This document shows positions 40,394 through 50,017 of a stretch of DNA of 64,000 nucleotides, in pieces (position 1 is the first letter of the stretch; every line of letters begins with the position of its first letter). The DNA comes from Janthinobacterium tructae (GTDB lineage: Bacteria > Pseudomonadota > Gammaproteobacteria > Burkholderiales > Burkholderiaceae_D), in contig NZ_CP041185.1 of the NCBI RefSeq assembly GCF_006517255.1, forward strand, positions 5,270,001 through 5,334,000, read 5' to 3'. The notes beneath the pieces are model-generated. The model did not search any database and was not told the DNA's origin. It saw nothing but the letters and a program-made list of their open reading frames with translations. Both the position numbers and the translations under genes were made by a program.

Positions 40394-41259
40394 TGACGGG
40401 TGTGATGATGCAACGCCTCACTTTCGCGGGCGGCGTGCCCGCCATGCTGCTGTGCGCCAGCACCATGCTGTTGCCCGCGCATGCCGCCGCACCTGTCGCT
40501 CCAGCCGCATCTGCCACCGCCTTTGCCGCCCCCACTGCCGCCCCGGCCGCCTGCAAGGGCACCCTCTACATGACGTTCGACACGGGTAGCCAGTCGCAAG
40601 CGCAGCTGATTGCCGACGTGCTCAATCAACGCCATGTGAAGGCGACGTTCTTCCTGGCCAATGAAAAAACCACGCGCGGCGACTATTCGCTCGATCCGTC
40701 CTGGGCGCCGTACTGGAAAGCCCGCGTCGCCGAAGGCCATGCGTTCGGTACGCATACATTTGACCATGTGTACTGGAAGAAGGATCTGGCCAACGGCTTG
40801 ATCCAGGTCAAGCCCCAGTTCGGCAAGGATGGCGGCAAGCTGGCCTCATTCAGCGATAAGCAATTTTGCGAGCAATTGCGCCGCGTCGATACGCGCTTCC
40901 AGGAGTTGACCGGGCATAAGCTTGATCCGTTCTGGCGCGCGCCGGGCGGCTACACGTCGCCGCGCACTCTGGCGGCCGGCAGTGCCTGCGGCTACCAGCA
41001 TGCGGGCTGGGCGCCGGCAGGGTATTCCGGCGATGAATTGCCTAGCGACAAGTATCCGAACGCCATGCTGCTGAAGAAAGCGCTGGCCAACCTGCGCAGC
41101 GGCGATATTTTCATTGCGCACATGGGCATCTGGTCGCGCAAGGATGCGTGGGCGCCCGCCAATCTGGACGCCTTGATTTCCGGCTTGCAAGACAAGGGCT
41201 TCTGCTTTGCCACCTTGCGCGAGCATCCTGCCTACGCGCAGAAGAAGGGCCAGCCATGA
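40393..41259 (+). CDS. Polysaccharide deacetylase-like (NodB-fold) protein
   Basis: 288 residues starting MTGVMMQRLT, with a signal sequence ending near AHA (residue 31). The NodB motifs are TFDTG (61-65), GTHTFDH (His121 and His125, metal ligands) and RAPGG (182-186). The second Asp of the usual TFDDG, a metal ligand, is replaced by Thr. The enzyme may be altered in metal use or inactive. The start overlaps the previous stop (TGATG) and the end overlaps the next start (ATGA). Confidence 0.82.
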   Translation: MTGVMMQRLTFAGGVPAMLLCASTMLLPAHAAAPVAPAASATAFAAPTAAPAACKGTLYMTFDTGSQSQAQLIADVLNQRHVKATFFLANEKTTRGDYSLDPSWAPYWKARVAEGHAFGTHTFDHVYWKKDLANGLIQVKPQFGKDGGKLASFSDKQFCEQLRRVDTRFQELTGHKLDPFWRAPGGYTSPRTLAAGSACGYQHAGWAPAGYSGDELPSDKYPNAMLLKKALANLRSGDIFIAHMGIWSRKDAWAPANLDALISGLQDKGFCFATLREHPAYAQKKGQP

Positions 41260-42296
41260 CCGCCGCCGACATCGTCAGCCTCGTCACGCCCGCCATCGAC
41301 GCCGTGGTCGACGCCTTTGGCGTGGCGCAAGGCTGGCTGTTCCAGACTATCGTCAACCCCCTCGTGTATCACCTGGGCTTTGGCGAATTCACGGAAGAAG
41401 CGTTCGAAGGCACGGAATGGCTGCTGATCGGCCTGTGCGAACTGGTGCTGCTGTTTCTCGTGCTGCGTCCGCTCGAAGCCTTGATTCCCGCGCAAAAAAT
41501 GACCGACCCGCGCGCCCGCTGGAACGATTTTATCTACACCGTGCTGCACCGCATCGGCCTGTTTTCCGTGCTGGTCTTCTTCACGCTCGATCCGCTGATG
41601 GATGCATTGGCCGGCGCTTTGCGTTTCGATAATATCCATCCCCTGAACCTGGAGTCGCTGTTGCCCGGCATCAGTCCCTTGCTCAGTTTTATCATCTATT
41701 TTGTGATACTGGACTTCGTCGACTATTGCTACCATCGTGCTTCGCACCATTTCGGCTGGTGGTGGGGCTTGCACAGCCTGCATCACAGCCAGCAAAACAT
41801 GAACTTGTGGAGCGATGACCGCAACCACTTGCTCGATGATTTCTTGCGCGACGTGGTGATGGCCCTGGTGGCGCTCGGTATCGGCGTGCCGCCTGGGCAA
41901 TATGTGCTGCTGGTGTCGATTTCGCGCATTCTGCAAAGCTTGCAGCATGCGAATGTGAGGATACACTTCGGCCGCATTGGCGAGCGGCTGTTGATCTCGC
42001 CCCGTTTCCACCGCACGCACCACGCGATCGGCGTGGGGCATGAGTCGAAAGGCAAGGGCAGCATGGGTGGTTGCAACTTCGGCGTGGTCTTGCCGATTTG
42101 GGATATGCTGCTGGGCACCGCGAATTTCGCGGCCGGCTATGCGCGCACGGGCGTGCGCGACCAGCTGGCCCGCATCGATAGCGATGGCGTGGGCCGCCCC
42201 GGACGCGAGTATGGCCGCGGCTTCTGGCAGCAGCAATGGCTGGGCCTGCGCCGCATGGTGGAGTTTGCAGGAATCAAACGAAAAGGACGCCGTTGA
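41256..42296 (+). CDS. Sterol desaturase / fatty acid hydroxylase family membrane protein
   Basis: 346 residues with several helices and the di-iron His boxes HRASHH (160-165), HSLHH (173-177) and HRTHH (252-256). Members hydroxylate or desaturate lipids; the bacterial substrate is usually unknown. The ATG at 41256 overlaps the deacetylase stop; the longer frame is a shadow of that gene. It is followed by an overlapping EI24-like gene. Confidence 0.9.
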   Translation: MTAADIVSLVTPAIDAVVDAFGVAQGWLFQTIVNPLVYHLGFGEFTEEAFEGTEWLLIGLCELVLLFLVLRPLEALIPAQKMTDPRARWNDFIYTVLHRIGLFSVLVFFTLDPLMDALAGALRFDNIHPLNLESLLPGISPLLSFIIYFVILDFVDYCYHRASHHFGWWWGLHSLHHSQQNMNLWSDDRNHLLDDFLRDVVMALVALGIGVPPGQYVLLVSISRILQSLQHANVRIHFGRIGERLLISPRFHRTHHAIGVGHESKGKGSMGGCNFGVVLPIWDMLLGTANFAAGYARTGVRDQLARIDSDGVGRPGREYGRGFWQQQWLGLRRMVEFAGIKRKGRR

Positions 42297-43123
42297 TGCG
42301 TAATGTGTTGAATTCGTATGGCCGCGCCTTGCTATCGCAATTGCACGGCAAGATACTGCTGTTAAGCGTAGCGCCATTCATCCTGTCGCTGATCCTGTGG
42401 GGCGCCCTGCTGTATGTGGGGCTGCAGCCGCTGATCGACAGCCTGCATGCGCTGTTTACGCAGTACGATTTCTTCCGCACCAGCGGGCAGGTGCTGGCCA
42501 CCTTCGGCCTCGGCGTGCTGAAAGCCGTGATCGTGCCGCTGATCGCCATGTTCATGCTGTTGCCGCTGATGATCTTGACGGCGCTCATTTTCATGGGTCT
42601 GTTCGCCATGCCGGCCATCGGCCGCCACATTGGCGGGCGGCATTTTCCGCAGCTGGAAAAGAAACACGGCGGCAGCCTGCTCGGCAGCGTCGGGACTTCC
42701 CTGGCTACCTTTTTGCTGTTCATCGTCGTCTGGGTGCTCATGCTGCCGTTGTACGCGTTTCCGCCCGCCGCACTGGTGGGGCAAGCCGTGCTGTGGGGCT
42801 GGCTGACCTACCGCGTGATGGCATATGACGCCATGGCCGACTACGCCAGCGTGGAAGAGCGCCACGCCATCATGCGCACGCAGCGCTGGCCGCTGCTGGC
42901 CATCGGCATGGTCTCCGGCGCGGCCGGCGCCGTGCCGGGCATGCTGTGGATGGGCGGCGTGATGTCGGTGGTGTTCTTCCCCTTCCTGGCGGCGTTCGCC
43001 ATCTGGCTGTATGTACTGATCTTTATCTTTACGGGTCTGTGGTTCCAGTATTACTGCCTGGAAGCACTATCGCGTTTGCGGGGCGTACGCGGCATGACCG
43101 ACGTGGCGCCGGCGGACGCCTGA
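42296..43123 (+). CDS. EI24/CysZ-like membrane protein
   Basis: 275 residues, mostly hydrophobic. It begins MRNVLNSYGRALLSQLHGKILLLSVAPFI, and the middle part with GRHIGGRHFPQLEKKHGGSLLGS resembles EI24-domain proteins. Its ATG overlaps the preceding TGA (TGATG), and the CinA-like gene follows after 32 nt. Members include the sulfate permease CysZ, but the function here is not established. Confidence 0.72.
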   Translation: MRNVLNSYGRALLSQLHGKILLLSVAPFILSLILWGALLYVGLQPLIDSLHALFTQYDFFRTSGQVLATFGLGVLKAVIVPLIAMFMLLPLMILTALIFMGLFAMPAIGRHIGGRHFPQLEKKHGGSLLGSVGTSLATFLLFIVVWVLMLPLYAFPPAALVGQAVLWGWLTYRVMAYDAMADYASVEERHAIMRTQRWPLLAIGMVSGAAGAVPGMLWMGGVMSVVFFPFLAAFAIWLYVLIFIFTGLWFQYYCLEALSRLRGVRGMTDVAPADA

Positions 43124-43155
43124 CCTTCACTAATCGAATCGAACGAGGAAGTTCC

Positions 43156-43941
43156 ATGGCTATCGGATTGATCATCATCGGCGACGAAATCCTGTCAGGC
43201 AAGCGCACTGACCAGCATTTCCCGAAAGTAGTGAGTATGCTCAAGCAGCGTGGCTTGCAGCTGAGCTGGGCGGAATACGTGGGCGACGAACCGGCCCGCC
43301 TGGTCGCCTTGCTCAAGCGCAGCTTTGCCAGCGGCGACATCGTTTTCAGCTTTGGCGGCATCGGCGCCACGCCGGACGACCATACGCGCCAGGCGGCTGC
43401 CGATGCGCTGGGCTTGCCGCTGGTACTGCATCCGCAAGGCAAGGTCAATATCCAGCAGCGCATCACGGAAATGGGAGCAGAGGCGGGCGTGCCGGCCGAC
43501 TTGAACTCGCCGGAAAACCTGCACCGCCTGAAAATGGCGGAATTTGTCGAAGGCGCCGAACTGATTCCGAATCCGTACAACAAGATTGCCGGCTTTGCCG
43601 TGCGCGAGCATTATTTCGTGCCGGGCTTTCCCGTCATGTCCTGGCCCATGATCGAATGGGTGCTCGACACGCATTACAGTCATTTGTTCAACCAGGTGCC
43701 GCATGCGGAACATGCCTTGCTCGTGTACGAAACGGCCGAATCCCTGCTGACGCCGCTGATGGTGCGCCTGGAAGCGGAGTTTCCGCTGATCAAGGTGTTC
43801 AGCCTGCCCAGCGTGGGTGATGCGCAGACGCGCCGGCATATCGAACTGGGCGTGAAGGGCGAACCCGCGCAAGCGGCGGCCGCCTTTGCGGACATGCGCG
43901 CCGCGCTCGATGCCCTGCAGGCGGAATACACCACCATCTGA
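43156..43941 (+). CDS. CinA/MoaB-like molybdopterin-binding-domain protein
   Basis: 261 residues starting MAIGLIIIGDEILSGKRTDQHFPKVVSML with the MoaB/Mog signature IVFSFGGIGATPDDHTRQAAADALG. This is the N-terminal COG1058 half of CinA without the C-terminal deamidase domain. GAGGAAG precedes the ATG. Its position at the end of the coupled operon may be incidental. Such proteins are implicated in nucleotide pyrophosphate repair, but this is inferred. Confidence 0.88.
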   Translation: MAIGLIIIGDEILSGKRTDQHFPKVVSMLKQRGLQLSWAEYVGDEPARLVALLKRSFASGDIVFSFGGIGATPDDHTRQAAADALGLPLVLHPQGKVNIQQRITEMGAEAGVPADLNSPENLHRLKMAEFVEGAELIPNPYNKIAGFAVREHYFVPGFPVMSWPMIEWVLDTHYSHLFNQVPHAEHALLVYETAESLLTPLMVRLEAEFPLIKVFSLPSVGDAQTRRHIELGVKGEPAQAAAAFADMRAALDALQAEYTTI

Positions 43942-44306
43942 GCTGCTGCCAGCCCGGCCGCCGGCGGCTTTTTCGCCGGCGTCCAGCCCGCCTTGCATCT
44001 TAGTACGCAAGCGTACGTTCCCAGACGTTGTTTTTTTGCGAAAATCTTCGATGAAGCAAGATTTTTGTGTGCGCTCGCCAGTCGTTTTGATGCCGATGTG
44101 GTGGAATGGTGAACAGGAACCTGGCGTGTCAAACGCGGGGTTGCCTGCCTGTGCAGCAGCGTGTTTTTTTGATTCACCGGTATGGACATCATGTTAAGCA
44201 AGCTCTGTAGTGACCGGCCCCGGCCGGCCCTCGTCTTATCCTGCGCGGAGCGGTATTGCTACCGTATTTTCCGCGCCGTCCAAACCCAACCTTACCCCAG
44301 CATCCC
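43942..44306. other. Intergenic region before the GT51 gene
   Basis: 365 nt. A weak GC hairpin (GCCGGCG/CGCCGGC, 43960-43980) lies after the CinA-like gene. The remainder is AT-richer than the flanks with scattered T runs; no gene or clear promoter was identified. Confidence 0.5.
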
Positions 44307-47300
44307 ATGAAAGACACAGGCGTCAACCTGGCCGCGCAAGAGCGGCCACCCTCTGATCCAGCTGCCGAGGCACCGCCGCCGGCGAGCCCGCCGAAGAAGC
44401 GCCGTTCGCGCATCTGGCCGATCTTTGCCATCATCGTGCTGGCGCTGATCGCCGGCGTGGCCTGGTTCGTCATGCGCGAAGTGCGCACCTCGGCCCTGCA
44501 GGCCGAGTTTTTCACGCGTCTGGACCGCCAACTGACGTTCAAGGTCGAGCCAGGCCCCGCGCCAGCGGGCGCCATCCGCTATCCGCAGCACGGCCCGTAT
44601 GACGAGCGCCTCGGCTATGCCAGCCTGCCTGACTTCATCACCAAGCTGAATGCGCGCGACTATGCCGTCACGGCGCAGGCGCGCATGTCGCCGAAGATGG
44701 TGGAGCTGGTCGACCGGGGCATCTTTGCCACGTATCACGAGAAAAACCGCGCCGGACTGACCATCCTCGATTGCCGCGCCGCGCCCCTGTTCGCGGCCAG
44801 CTATCCCGAGCGCATGTTCGACGGCTTTGCCGACGCGCCGCCCGCGCTGGTGCAAAGCCTGCTGTTCATCGAAAACCGCGAATTGCTCGATCCGGGCACG
44901 CCCGAGCGTAACCCTGCCGTGGAATGGGACCGCCTGAGCAAGGCCGTCTTCGACAAGGCGCTGAACCTGTTCGGCGGCCACCGCGGTGGTGGCGGCAGCA
45001 CCCTGGCCACGCAGATCGAAAAATACCGCCACTCGGAAGACGGCCGCACCAGTTCCATGCAGGATAAATTGCTGCAGATGATTTCGGCCAGCCTGCGCTC
45101 GTACCAGGATGGCGAAAACACCATGGAAGCGCGGCGCAAGATCGTCGTCAATTACCTCAATACCGTGCCGCTGTCGGCCAAGAGCGGCTTTGGCGAAGTC
45201 AACGGCATTGGCGACGGCATGTGGGTCTGGTATGGCCGGCCGTTTGCCGAGGTGAAAACTTTGCTCAAGGGTAATATGGACCAGCCGGACAGTGCGCTGG
45301 CCTACAAGCAGGCGCTGAGCTTGCTGATCGCGCAGCGCCGTCCTTCGCATTACCTGGTGGCCGGCGGCGCCGACCTGGAAGAATTGACCAACAGCCATCT
45401 GCGCCTGCTGGCGCAAGCGGGCGTGATTTCGCCGCAGCTGCGCGATGCGGCCATCGCCCAGAAGCTGCGCCCGTCGTCGGCCTCGGGCGTGCAATCGGAA
45501 GCATCGACCTCGTTCGTCACGCGCAAGGCCTCGAATGCCGTGCGCAACCATTTGGCCAGCATGCTCGGCGACCCGCGCTTGTACAACCTCGACCGCCTGG
45601 ACCTGAAAGTGGTCAGCACGCTCGACGCGCAGGCGCAAAACGCCGTTACCAAGGTCTTGCGCGAGCTGCGCGACCCGGAAGTGGCGAAAGCGGCCGGGCT
45701 GACGGGCAAGGGCATGCTGGGCAATGGCGACCCGGCCAACGTGGTCTACAGTTTTACCCTGCTGCAAAAGGGCGATCAAGCCAACTTGTTGCGCGTGCAA
45801 ACGGATAATTTTGACCAGCCGCTCGACATCAACGAGGGCGCCAAGCTGGACCTCGGTTCGACGGCCAAGCTGCGCACCCTGGTCACGTATCTGGACATCA
45901 TCGACCAGTTGCACCAGCGCTACAGCGGCATGGGCGCCGCCGAGCTGGGCAAGATTGCCGTCGATCCGAAGGACATGCTGTCGCAGTGGGCTATTGCCTA
46001 CTTGAAACCATTGCCGCTGGGCGAGGCGCGCAACTTGCCCGCCATGCTGGCGGCCGCCATGCAACGCCAGTATTCGGGCAATCCGGGTGAAGGCTTCTTC
46101 ACGGGCGGCGGCTTGCATCATTTCGGCAACTTCTCCAAGCTTGACGACAGCCGCATCATGACGGTGCAGCAGGCGCTGCGCCAGTCGACCAACCTGGTGT
46201 TCGTGCGGCTGATGCGCGACGTGGCCCGCTACTACATGTTCTCGCGTCCCGATTCCTCGGCCTCCCTGCTGGCGGACGCGGACGATCCGCGCCGCGCCCA
46301 GTACCTGAGCCGTTTTGCCGACAAGGAAGGGCGTGAATTCCTGCACCGCTTCTATCAGAAGTACCGCGGCAAGAGCGTCGACGAGCAGGAAAAGATTTTG
46401 TTGGCCAGCATCCGCCCGACGCCCGTGCGCCTGGCAAATATCTTCCGTACCATCAATCCGAAAGGCACGGTGGCGGAATTCGGCGATTTCCTCAACGCCA
46501 ACCTGCCATCGCAAAACGAAGTGCCGCCCGAGCGCGTCGCCAAGATGTACCAGCAGTACGCGATGGAAAACTGGTCCTTGGCCGACCGCGGTTATCTGGC
46601 CAATGTGCATCCGCTGGAGCTGTGGATGGTGGCGTATCTGCGCCAGCACGAAGGCTCCACCCTGTCGCAGATGGTGGCGGCCAGCGAGAAGGAACGCCAG
46701 GAAGTCTATAAATGGCTGTTCAATACGCACCGCAAGCATGCGCAGGACCGCCGTATCGCCAACTTGCTGGAAGTGGAGGGGTTCCTGGAAATCCACCGCC
46801 AGTGGAAGAAGATGGGCTACCCGTTCGATTCGCTGGTGCCGTCGTATGCGACGACCCTGGGCGCGTCGGCCGACCGTCCCGCCGCGCTGGCCGAGTTGAT
46901 GGGCATCATCATCAACGATGGTGTGCGCAAACCGAGCGTGCGCATCGATTCCATGCATTTCGCCGCCAATACGCCGTACGACACCATGGTCAAGCGGGGC
47001 ACGAAGGTGGAAGCGGAGCAAGTGCTGTCGCCGGACGTGGCGAAAGCCGTGGCCAAGGCCATCCGCGAAGTGGTGTCGGATGGCACGGCCAAGCGAGCCA
47101 GGACGGCGTTTGTCGGCGCCGACGGCGTGCCCATTCCCATGGGCGGCAAGACGGGCACGGGCGACCAGCGTTTCGACGTGTATGGCGCTGGCGGCCGCCT
47201 GATCGAGTCGCGCTATGTGAACCGTTCGGCCACGTTCGTGTTCAATATCGGCGAGCGCTTCTATGGCAGCATGACGGCGTATGTGCGCGGACCGGAATCG

Positions 47301-47423
47301 AAAAACTACGATTTCACCAGCGCCTTGCCCGTGCAACTGCTGGTGTCGCTGGCGCCGAGCCTGATGCCGCTGATCGAGGCGCCCGCGCCGGCCGAAGGCG
47401 TGGCCAAGCAGTGCACGAATTAA
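44307..47423 (+). CDS. Atypical bifunctional transglycosylase/transpeptidase (PBP1-like)
   Basis: 1038 residues. A Pro-rich cytoplasmic tail and one helix (about 37-56) precede a GT51 region with IENRELLD (Glu189, the usual partner Asp is Asn190) and GGGGSTLATQIEK (227-239). The C-terminal part has penicillin-binding motifs: STAK (518-521), STN (627-629) and KTG (948-950). Length and motif spelling differ from PBP1A/1B/1C. It probably builds or modifies peptidoglycan in the periplasm. The frame start at 44307 gives a clean anchor. Confidence 0.82.
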   Translation: MKDTGVNLAAQERPPSDPAAEAPPPASPPKKRRSRIWPIFAIIVLALIAGVAWFVMREVRTSALQAEFFTRLDRQLTFKVEPGPAPAGAIRYPQHGPYDERLGYASLPDFITKLNARDYAVTAQARMSPKMVELVDRGIFATYHEKNRAGLTILDCRAAPLFAASYPERMFDGFADAPPALVQSLLFIENRELLDPGTPERNPAVEWDRLSKAVFDKALNLFGGHRGGGGSTLATQIEKYRHSEDGRTSSMQDKLLQMISASLRSYQDGENTMEARRKIVVNYLNTVPLSAKSGFGEVNGIGDGMWVWYGRPFAEVKTLLKGNMDQPDSALAYKQALSLLIAQRRPSHYLVAGGADLEELTNSHLRLLAQAGVISPQLRDAAIAQKLRPSSASGVQSEASTSFVTRKASNAVRNHLASMLGDPRLYNLDRLDLKVVSTLDAQAQNAVTKVLRELRDPEVAKAAGLTGKGMLGNGDPANVVYSFTLLQKGDQANLLRVQTDNFDQPLDINEGAKLDLGSTAKLRTLVTYLDIIDQLHQRYSGMGAAELGKIAVDPKDMLSQWAIAYLKPLPLGEARNLPAMLAAAMQRQYSGNPGEGFFTGGGLHHFGNFSKLDDSRIMTVQQALRQSTNLVFVRLMRDVARYYMFSRPDSSASLLADADDPRRAQYLSRFADKEGREFLHRFYQKYRGKSVDEQEKILLASIRPTPVRLANIFRTINPKGTVAEFGDFLNANLPSQNEVPPERVAKMYQQYAMENWSLADRGYLANVHPLELWMVAYLRQHEGSTLSQMVAASEKERQEVYKWLFNTHRKHAQDRRIANLLEVEGFLEIHRQWKKMGYPFDSLVPSYATTLGASADRPAALAELMGIIINDGVRKPSVRIDSMHFAANTPYDTMVKRGTKVEAEQVLSPDVAKAVAKAIREVVSDGTAKRARTAFVGADGVPIPMGGKTGTGDQRFDVYGAGGRLIESRYVNRSATFVFNIGERFYGSMTAYVRGPESKNYDFTSALPVQLLVSLAPSLMPLIEAPAPAEGVAKQCTN

Positions 47424-47443
47424 GGTATTGTTGCAGCTGAAAG

Positions 47444-47470
47444 CCGGCCTTCACGGGCCGGTTTTTTTTT
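47444..47470 (+). terminator. Terminator after the GT51 gene
   Basis: Stem CCGGCC/GGCCGG with a 6-nt loop followed by nine T residues. Confidence 0.85.
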
Positions 47471-47482
47471 GAGGGAGTGCAA

Positions 47483-47863
47483 TTGGACAAGACGCAGCAG
47501 ATTTTTCAGCAATATCACCGCTTTGACGATGGCGCGCTCGTTTCCATCGAACAACTGTATCAGCCCGGGGGCGTGCAAGCCGTGCGCATCGTCTTGTATG
47601 CAAGAAATCATGCGCTGGACGGCAATGTCTGGCGCCAGGTCGCCATCACGGTGGGCGCGGTGCGCGAAGTGCTGCTCAGGACGCCAGGCAACTTCATCAA
47701 CCGCATTTGCTGCGGCGTGAAGTTGCAGCGTTTCGGCGACGTCTGGTGCGTCGATGTCGACGGCACCTACACGCACGATGATCCCGCGACACTGGATGAA
47801 GTGCGCCGCGATGGCGATTGCTACGTCATCGGCGGCACGGTCGAGGCAATCGAGCTCGATTAG
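47483..47863 (+). CDS. Hypothetical protein, 126 residues
   Basis: A soluble protein beginning [26 protein letters not shown], with beta-rich character ([28 protein letters not shown]). I do not recognise the family. The start is taken as TTG at 47483 because GAGGG lies 7 nt upstream; a GTG two codons earlier overlaps that site. It is convergent with the GST gene and overlaps its end by 4 nt. The function is unknown. Confidence 0.65.
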   Translation: MDKTQQIFQQYHRFDDGALVSIEQLYQPGGVQAVRIVLYARNHALDGNVWRQVAITVGAVREVLLRTPGNFINRICCGVKLQRFGDVWCVDVDGTYTHDDPATLDEVRRDGDCYVIGGTVEAIELD

Positions 47864-48465
47864 CCGGCAAACACGGCGGTTTTATCTGCCAGGCGCGCAT
47901 GGTAGGCGGCGATGGCAGGGTAGTCGGGGCGTTGCATCGGCGCCATCAGCCAGCGCTTGACGGACAGGCACAGCACGATATCCGCCAGGCTGAAGGCTTC
48001 GCCGCAGACGAAGGCGCCCGTACGCTGCAGCTGCTGTTCCAGGATACCCATCATCTTGTTCCATCCGGCAATGCCGGCCGCCAGCTGCGCCGCATCCTGG
48101 TGTGCGGGGCTGTGGCGCACCAGCGACAGGAAGGCGTAGCGCCAGCTGTTGTTGAGGTCGCCCATTTGCCAGTCCATCCATTTTTCCACTTCCGCGCGGG
48201 CGCGGGGCGTGCTTGGCAGCAAGTCGTCGCGGCCCGCCTGGGCGCACAGGTAGCGGCATATCGTGTTCGATTCCCACAGCACCAGGTCGCCGTCAACCAG
48301 CACGGGCACCATGGCGTTCGGATTCAGGGCCAGGAAGGCGGCGTCGTCCGTGGCGCGGAAGCCGCTGCCCCAGTCTTCGCGTTCGTACGGCAGATCGAGT
48401 TCCTCGCACGTCCACAGGACTTTGCGGACATTGATCGAGGCGGCTTTTCCAAGAATTTTCAGCAT
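47860..48465 (-). CDS. Glutathione S-transferase family protein
   Basis: 201 residues. The N-terminal thioredoxin-like domain reads [28 protein letters not shown], with [26 protein letters not shown] for glutathione binding; the C-terminal helical domain includes [16 protein letters not shown]. The start at 48465 is the family start; an upstream extension of 65 codons is rejected. The substrate is unknown. Confidence 0.9.
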   Translation of the reverse strand: MLKILGKAASINVRKVLWTCEELDLPYEREDWGSGFRATDDAAFLALNPNAMVPVLVDGDLVLWESNTICRYLCAQAGRDDLLPSTPRARAEVEKWMDWQMGDLNNSWRYAFLSLVRHSPAHQDAAQLAAGIAGWNKMMGILEQQLQRTGAFVCGEAFSLADIVLCLSVKRWLMAPMQRPDYPAIAAYHARLADKTAVFAG

Positions 48466-48574
48466 GCGGGGCTCCGTAGGGCAGGGATCGATTTGCCACT
48501 GTAGCGGATTTGGCCATGCCGCGCCGGTGAAAGTGCCTTGCATAGTTGAGGTTTTCTTGGCATCGTAGCCACCC

Positions 48575-49942
48575 ATGAAACCTATGCGCCACCACATGTC
48601 CAAAATCCTCGCGTTCAGCCGCTTTTCCGTGCGCGATTTTCTCGCCACCGCCGGTCCCACCCTGCTGCTGGTTGGCGCGTTTTGCGCGCTCGCCTACTGG
48701 CTGGTCGACCCGGCGCCGCCGCGCCAGGTGAGCCTGTCGACGGGGCAGGACAATAGCGCGTACGAAGAATTCGGCAAGAAATACGCAGCCACCCTGGCCA
48801 GGCACGGCATCAAGGTGACCTTGCAGCCGTCGCTGGGCTCGCAGGAAAACCTGCAGCGCCTCAATAGCGGCAAGACCGATATCGCCTTCGTGCAAAGCGG
48901 CTCGACGGAGCATGCCGATGCCGAGCGCCATGGCCTCATTTCGCTGGGCAGCCTGTTTACGGAACCCGTCTGGCTGTTCCTGCGCGAAGACAAGGCGGTG
49001 ACGGAACTGACGCAATTGAAAGGCATGAAGATCAACCTGGGACCGGAAGGCACGGGCGTGCCCAGCCTGTTCCGGCAGTTGCTGTCCGTCAATGGCGTGG
49101 AAGCGAACGAGCTGACGGTGAGCGACTTGCAGAACACGCCGGCCACGGTGGAGCTGCTGGAAGGGCGCATCGATGGTCTCGTGTTCAGCTCGGCGCCGGA
49201 AGCGCCACTGATCCAGATGCTGCTGCAAACGCCGGGCATCAAGCTGTTTGATTTTTCGCAAGCGGAGGCGTACACGCGGCGCCTGCCTTTCCTCACGCAT
49301 GTGGTCTTGCCACGCGGTATCGTCGACCTGGGGCGTAACATCCCCGCGCAGGATTACCACCTGATCGCACCGACCGCCACCCTGGTCGCGCGCGAAGACT
49401 TGCATCCGGCCTTGATCGACCTGTTCGTGCAGGCGGCGGCCAGTATTCACGGCGGCACGGGCTGGTTCCAGCAACAGGGGCAGTTCCCGTCCGCGCGCTA
49501 CACGGAAATTCCCGTCGCGCCCGAAGCGCTGAAGTTCTACAAGGATGGCGCGCCCGTGCTGCAGCGCTATATGAGTTTCTGGCTGGCCAATTTCTTTGAC
49601 CGCATGTGGGTGCTGGTAGTGGCGCTCGGTGCATTGATCTTGCCGCTGTCGCGCGTGGTGCCACCCTTGTACGTGTGGCGCATCCGCTCGCGCGTGTACC
49701 GCTGGTATGGCCAACTGCGCACGGTGGAGCAGGCGCTGGAAGACGTGCCGCCAGAGCAGCGCGCGCAAGTGTATGCGGCGCAATTGAAACGGCTCGACCA
49801 GATCGAGGAAATGGTCAACCAGATCTCGATTCCCCTGTCGTTTGCCGATGGCTTGTACGGCTTGCGCAGCCACATCAATTTCGTGCGCAAGCGCATCTTG
49901 ACCTTGATGGGCGAACATCCAGAGGCGGGTGAGCCAGCCTGA
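48575..49942 (+). CDS. TAXI-family solute-binding protein with membrane-anchored ends
   Basis: 455 residues. A helix at about 26-44 anchors the N terminus, the middle matches the TAXI family of TRAP binding proteins ([49 protein letters not shown]), and a second helix at about 344-362 leads to a charged helical tail of about 90 residues. No TRAP permease genes are adjacent. The double anchoring suggests a sensor or a tethered receptor rather than a free periplasmic carrier. Confidence 0.82.
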   Translation: MKPMRHHMSKILAFSRFSVRDFLATAGPTLLLVGAFCALAYWLVDPAPPRQVSLSTGQDNSAYEEFGKKYAATLARHGIKVTLQPSLGSQENLQRLNSGKTDIAFVQSGSTEHADAERHGLISLGSLFTEPVWLFLREDKAVTELTQLKGMKINLGPEGTGVPSLFRQLLSVNGVEANELTVSDLQNTPATVELLEGRIDGLVFSSAPEAPLIQMLLQTPGIKLFDFSQAEAYTRRLPFLTHVVLPRGIVDLGRNIPAQDYHLIAPTATLVAREDLHPALIDLFVQAAASIHGGTGWFQQQGQFPSARYTEIPVAPEALKFYKDGAPVLQRYMSFWLANFFDRMWVLVVALGALILPLSRVVPPLYVWRIRSRVYRWYGQLRTVEQALEDVPPEQRAQVYAAQLKRLDQIEEMVNQISIPLSFADGLYGLRSHINFVRKRILTLMGEHPEAGEPA

Positions 49943-50017
49943 AGCATCAAGCCAGGGCGGGACTTGCCTCTGGCCGACGCATGGCCGTCATCGGCAGGTG
50001 TTCCGTTACTCCTGGTT

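Noticed and set aside
44292-47336. 1014-codon open frame on the minus strand opposite the GT51 gene
   Set aside because: It is antisense to a protein with clear GT51 and penicillin-binding motifs; the composition is His/Arg/Gln-rich, typical of GC-rich shadows.
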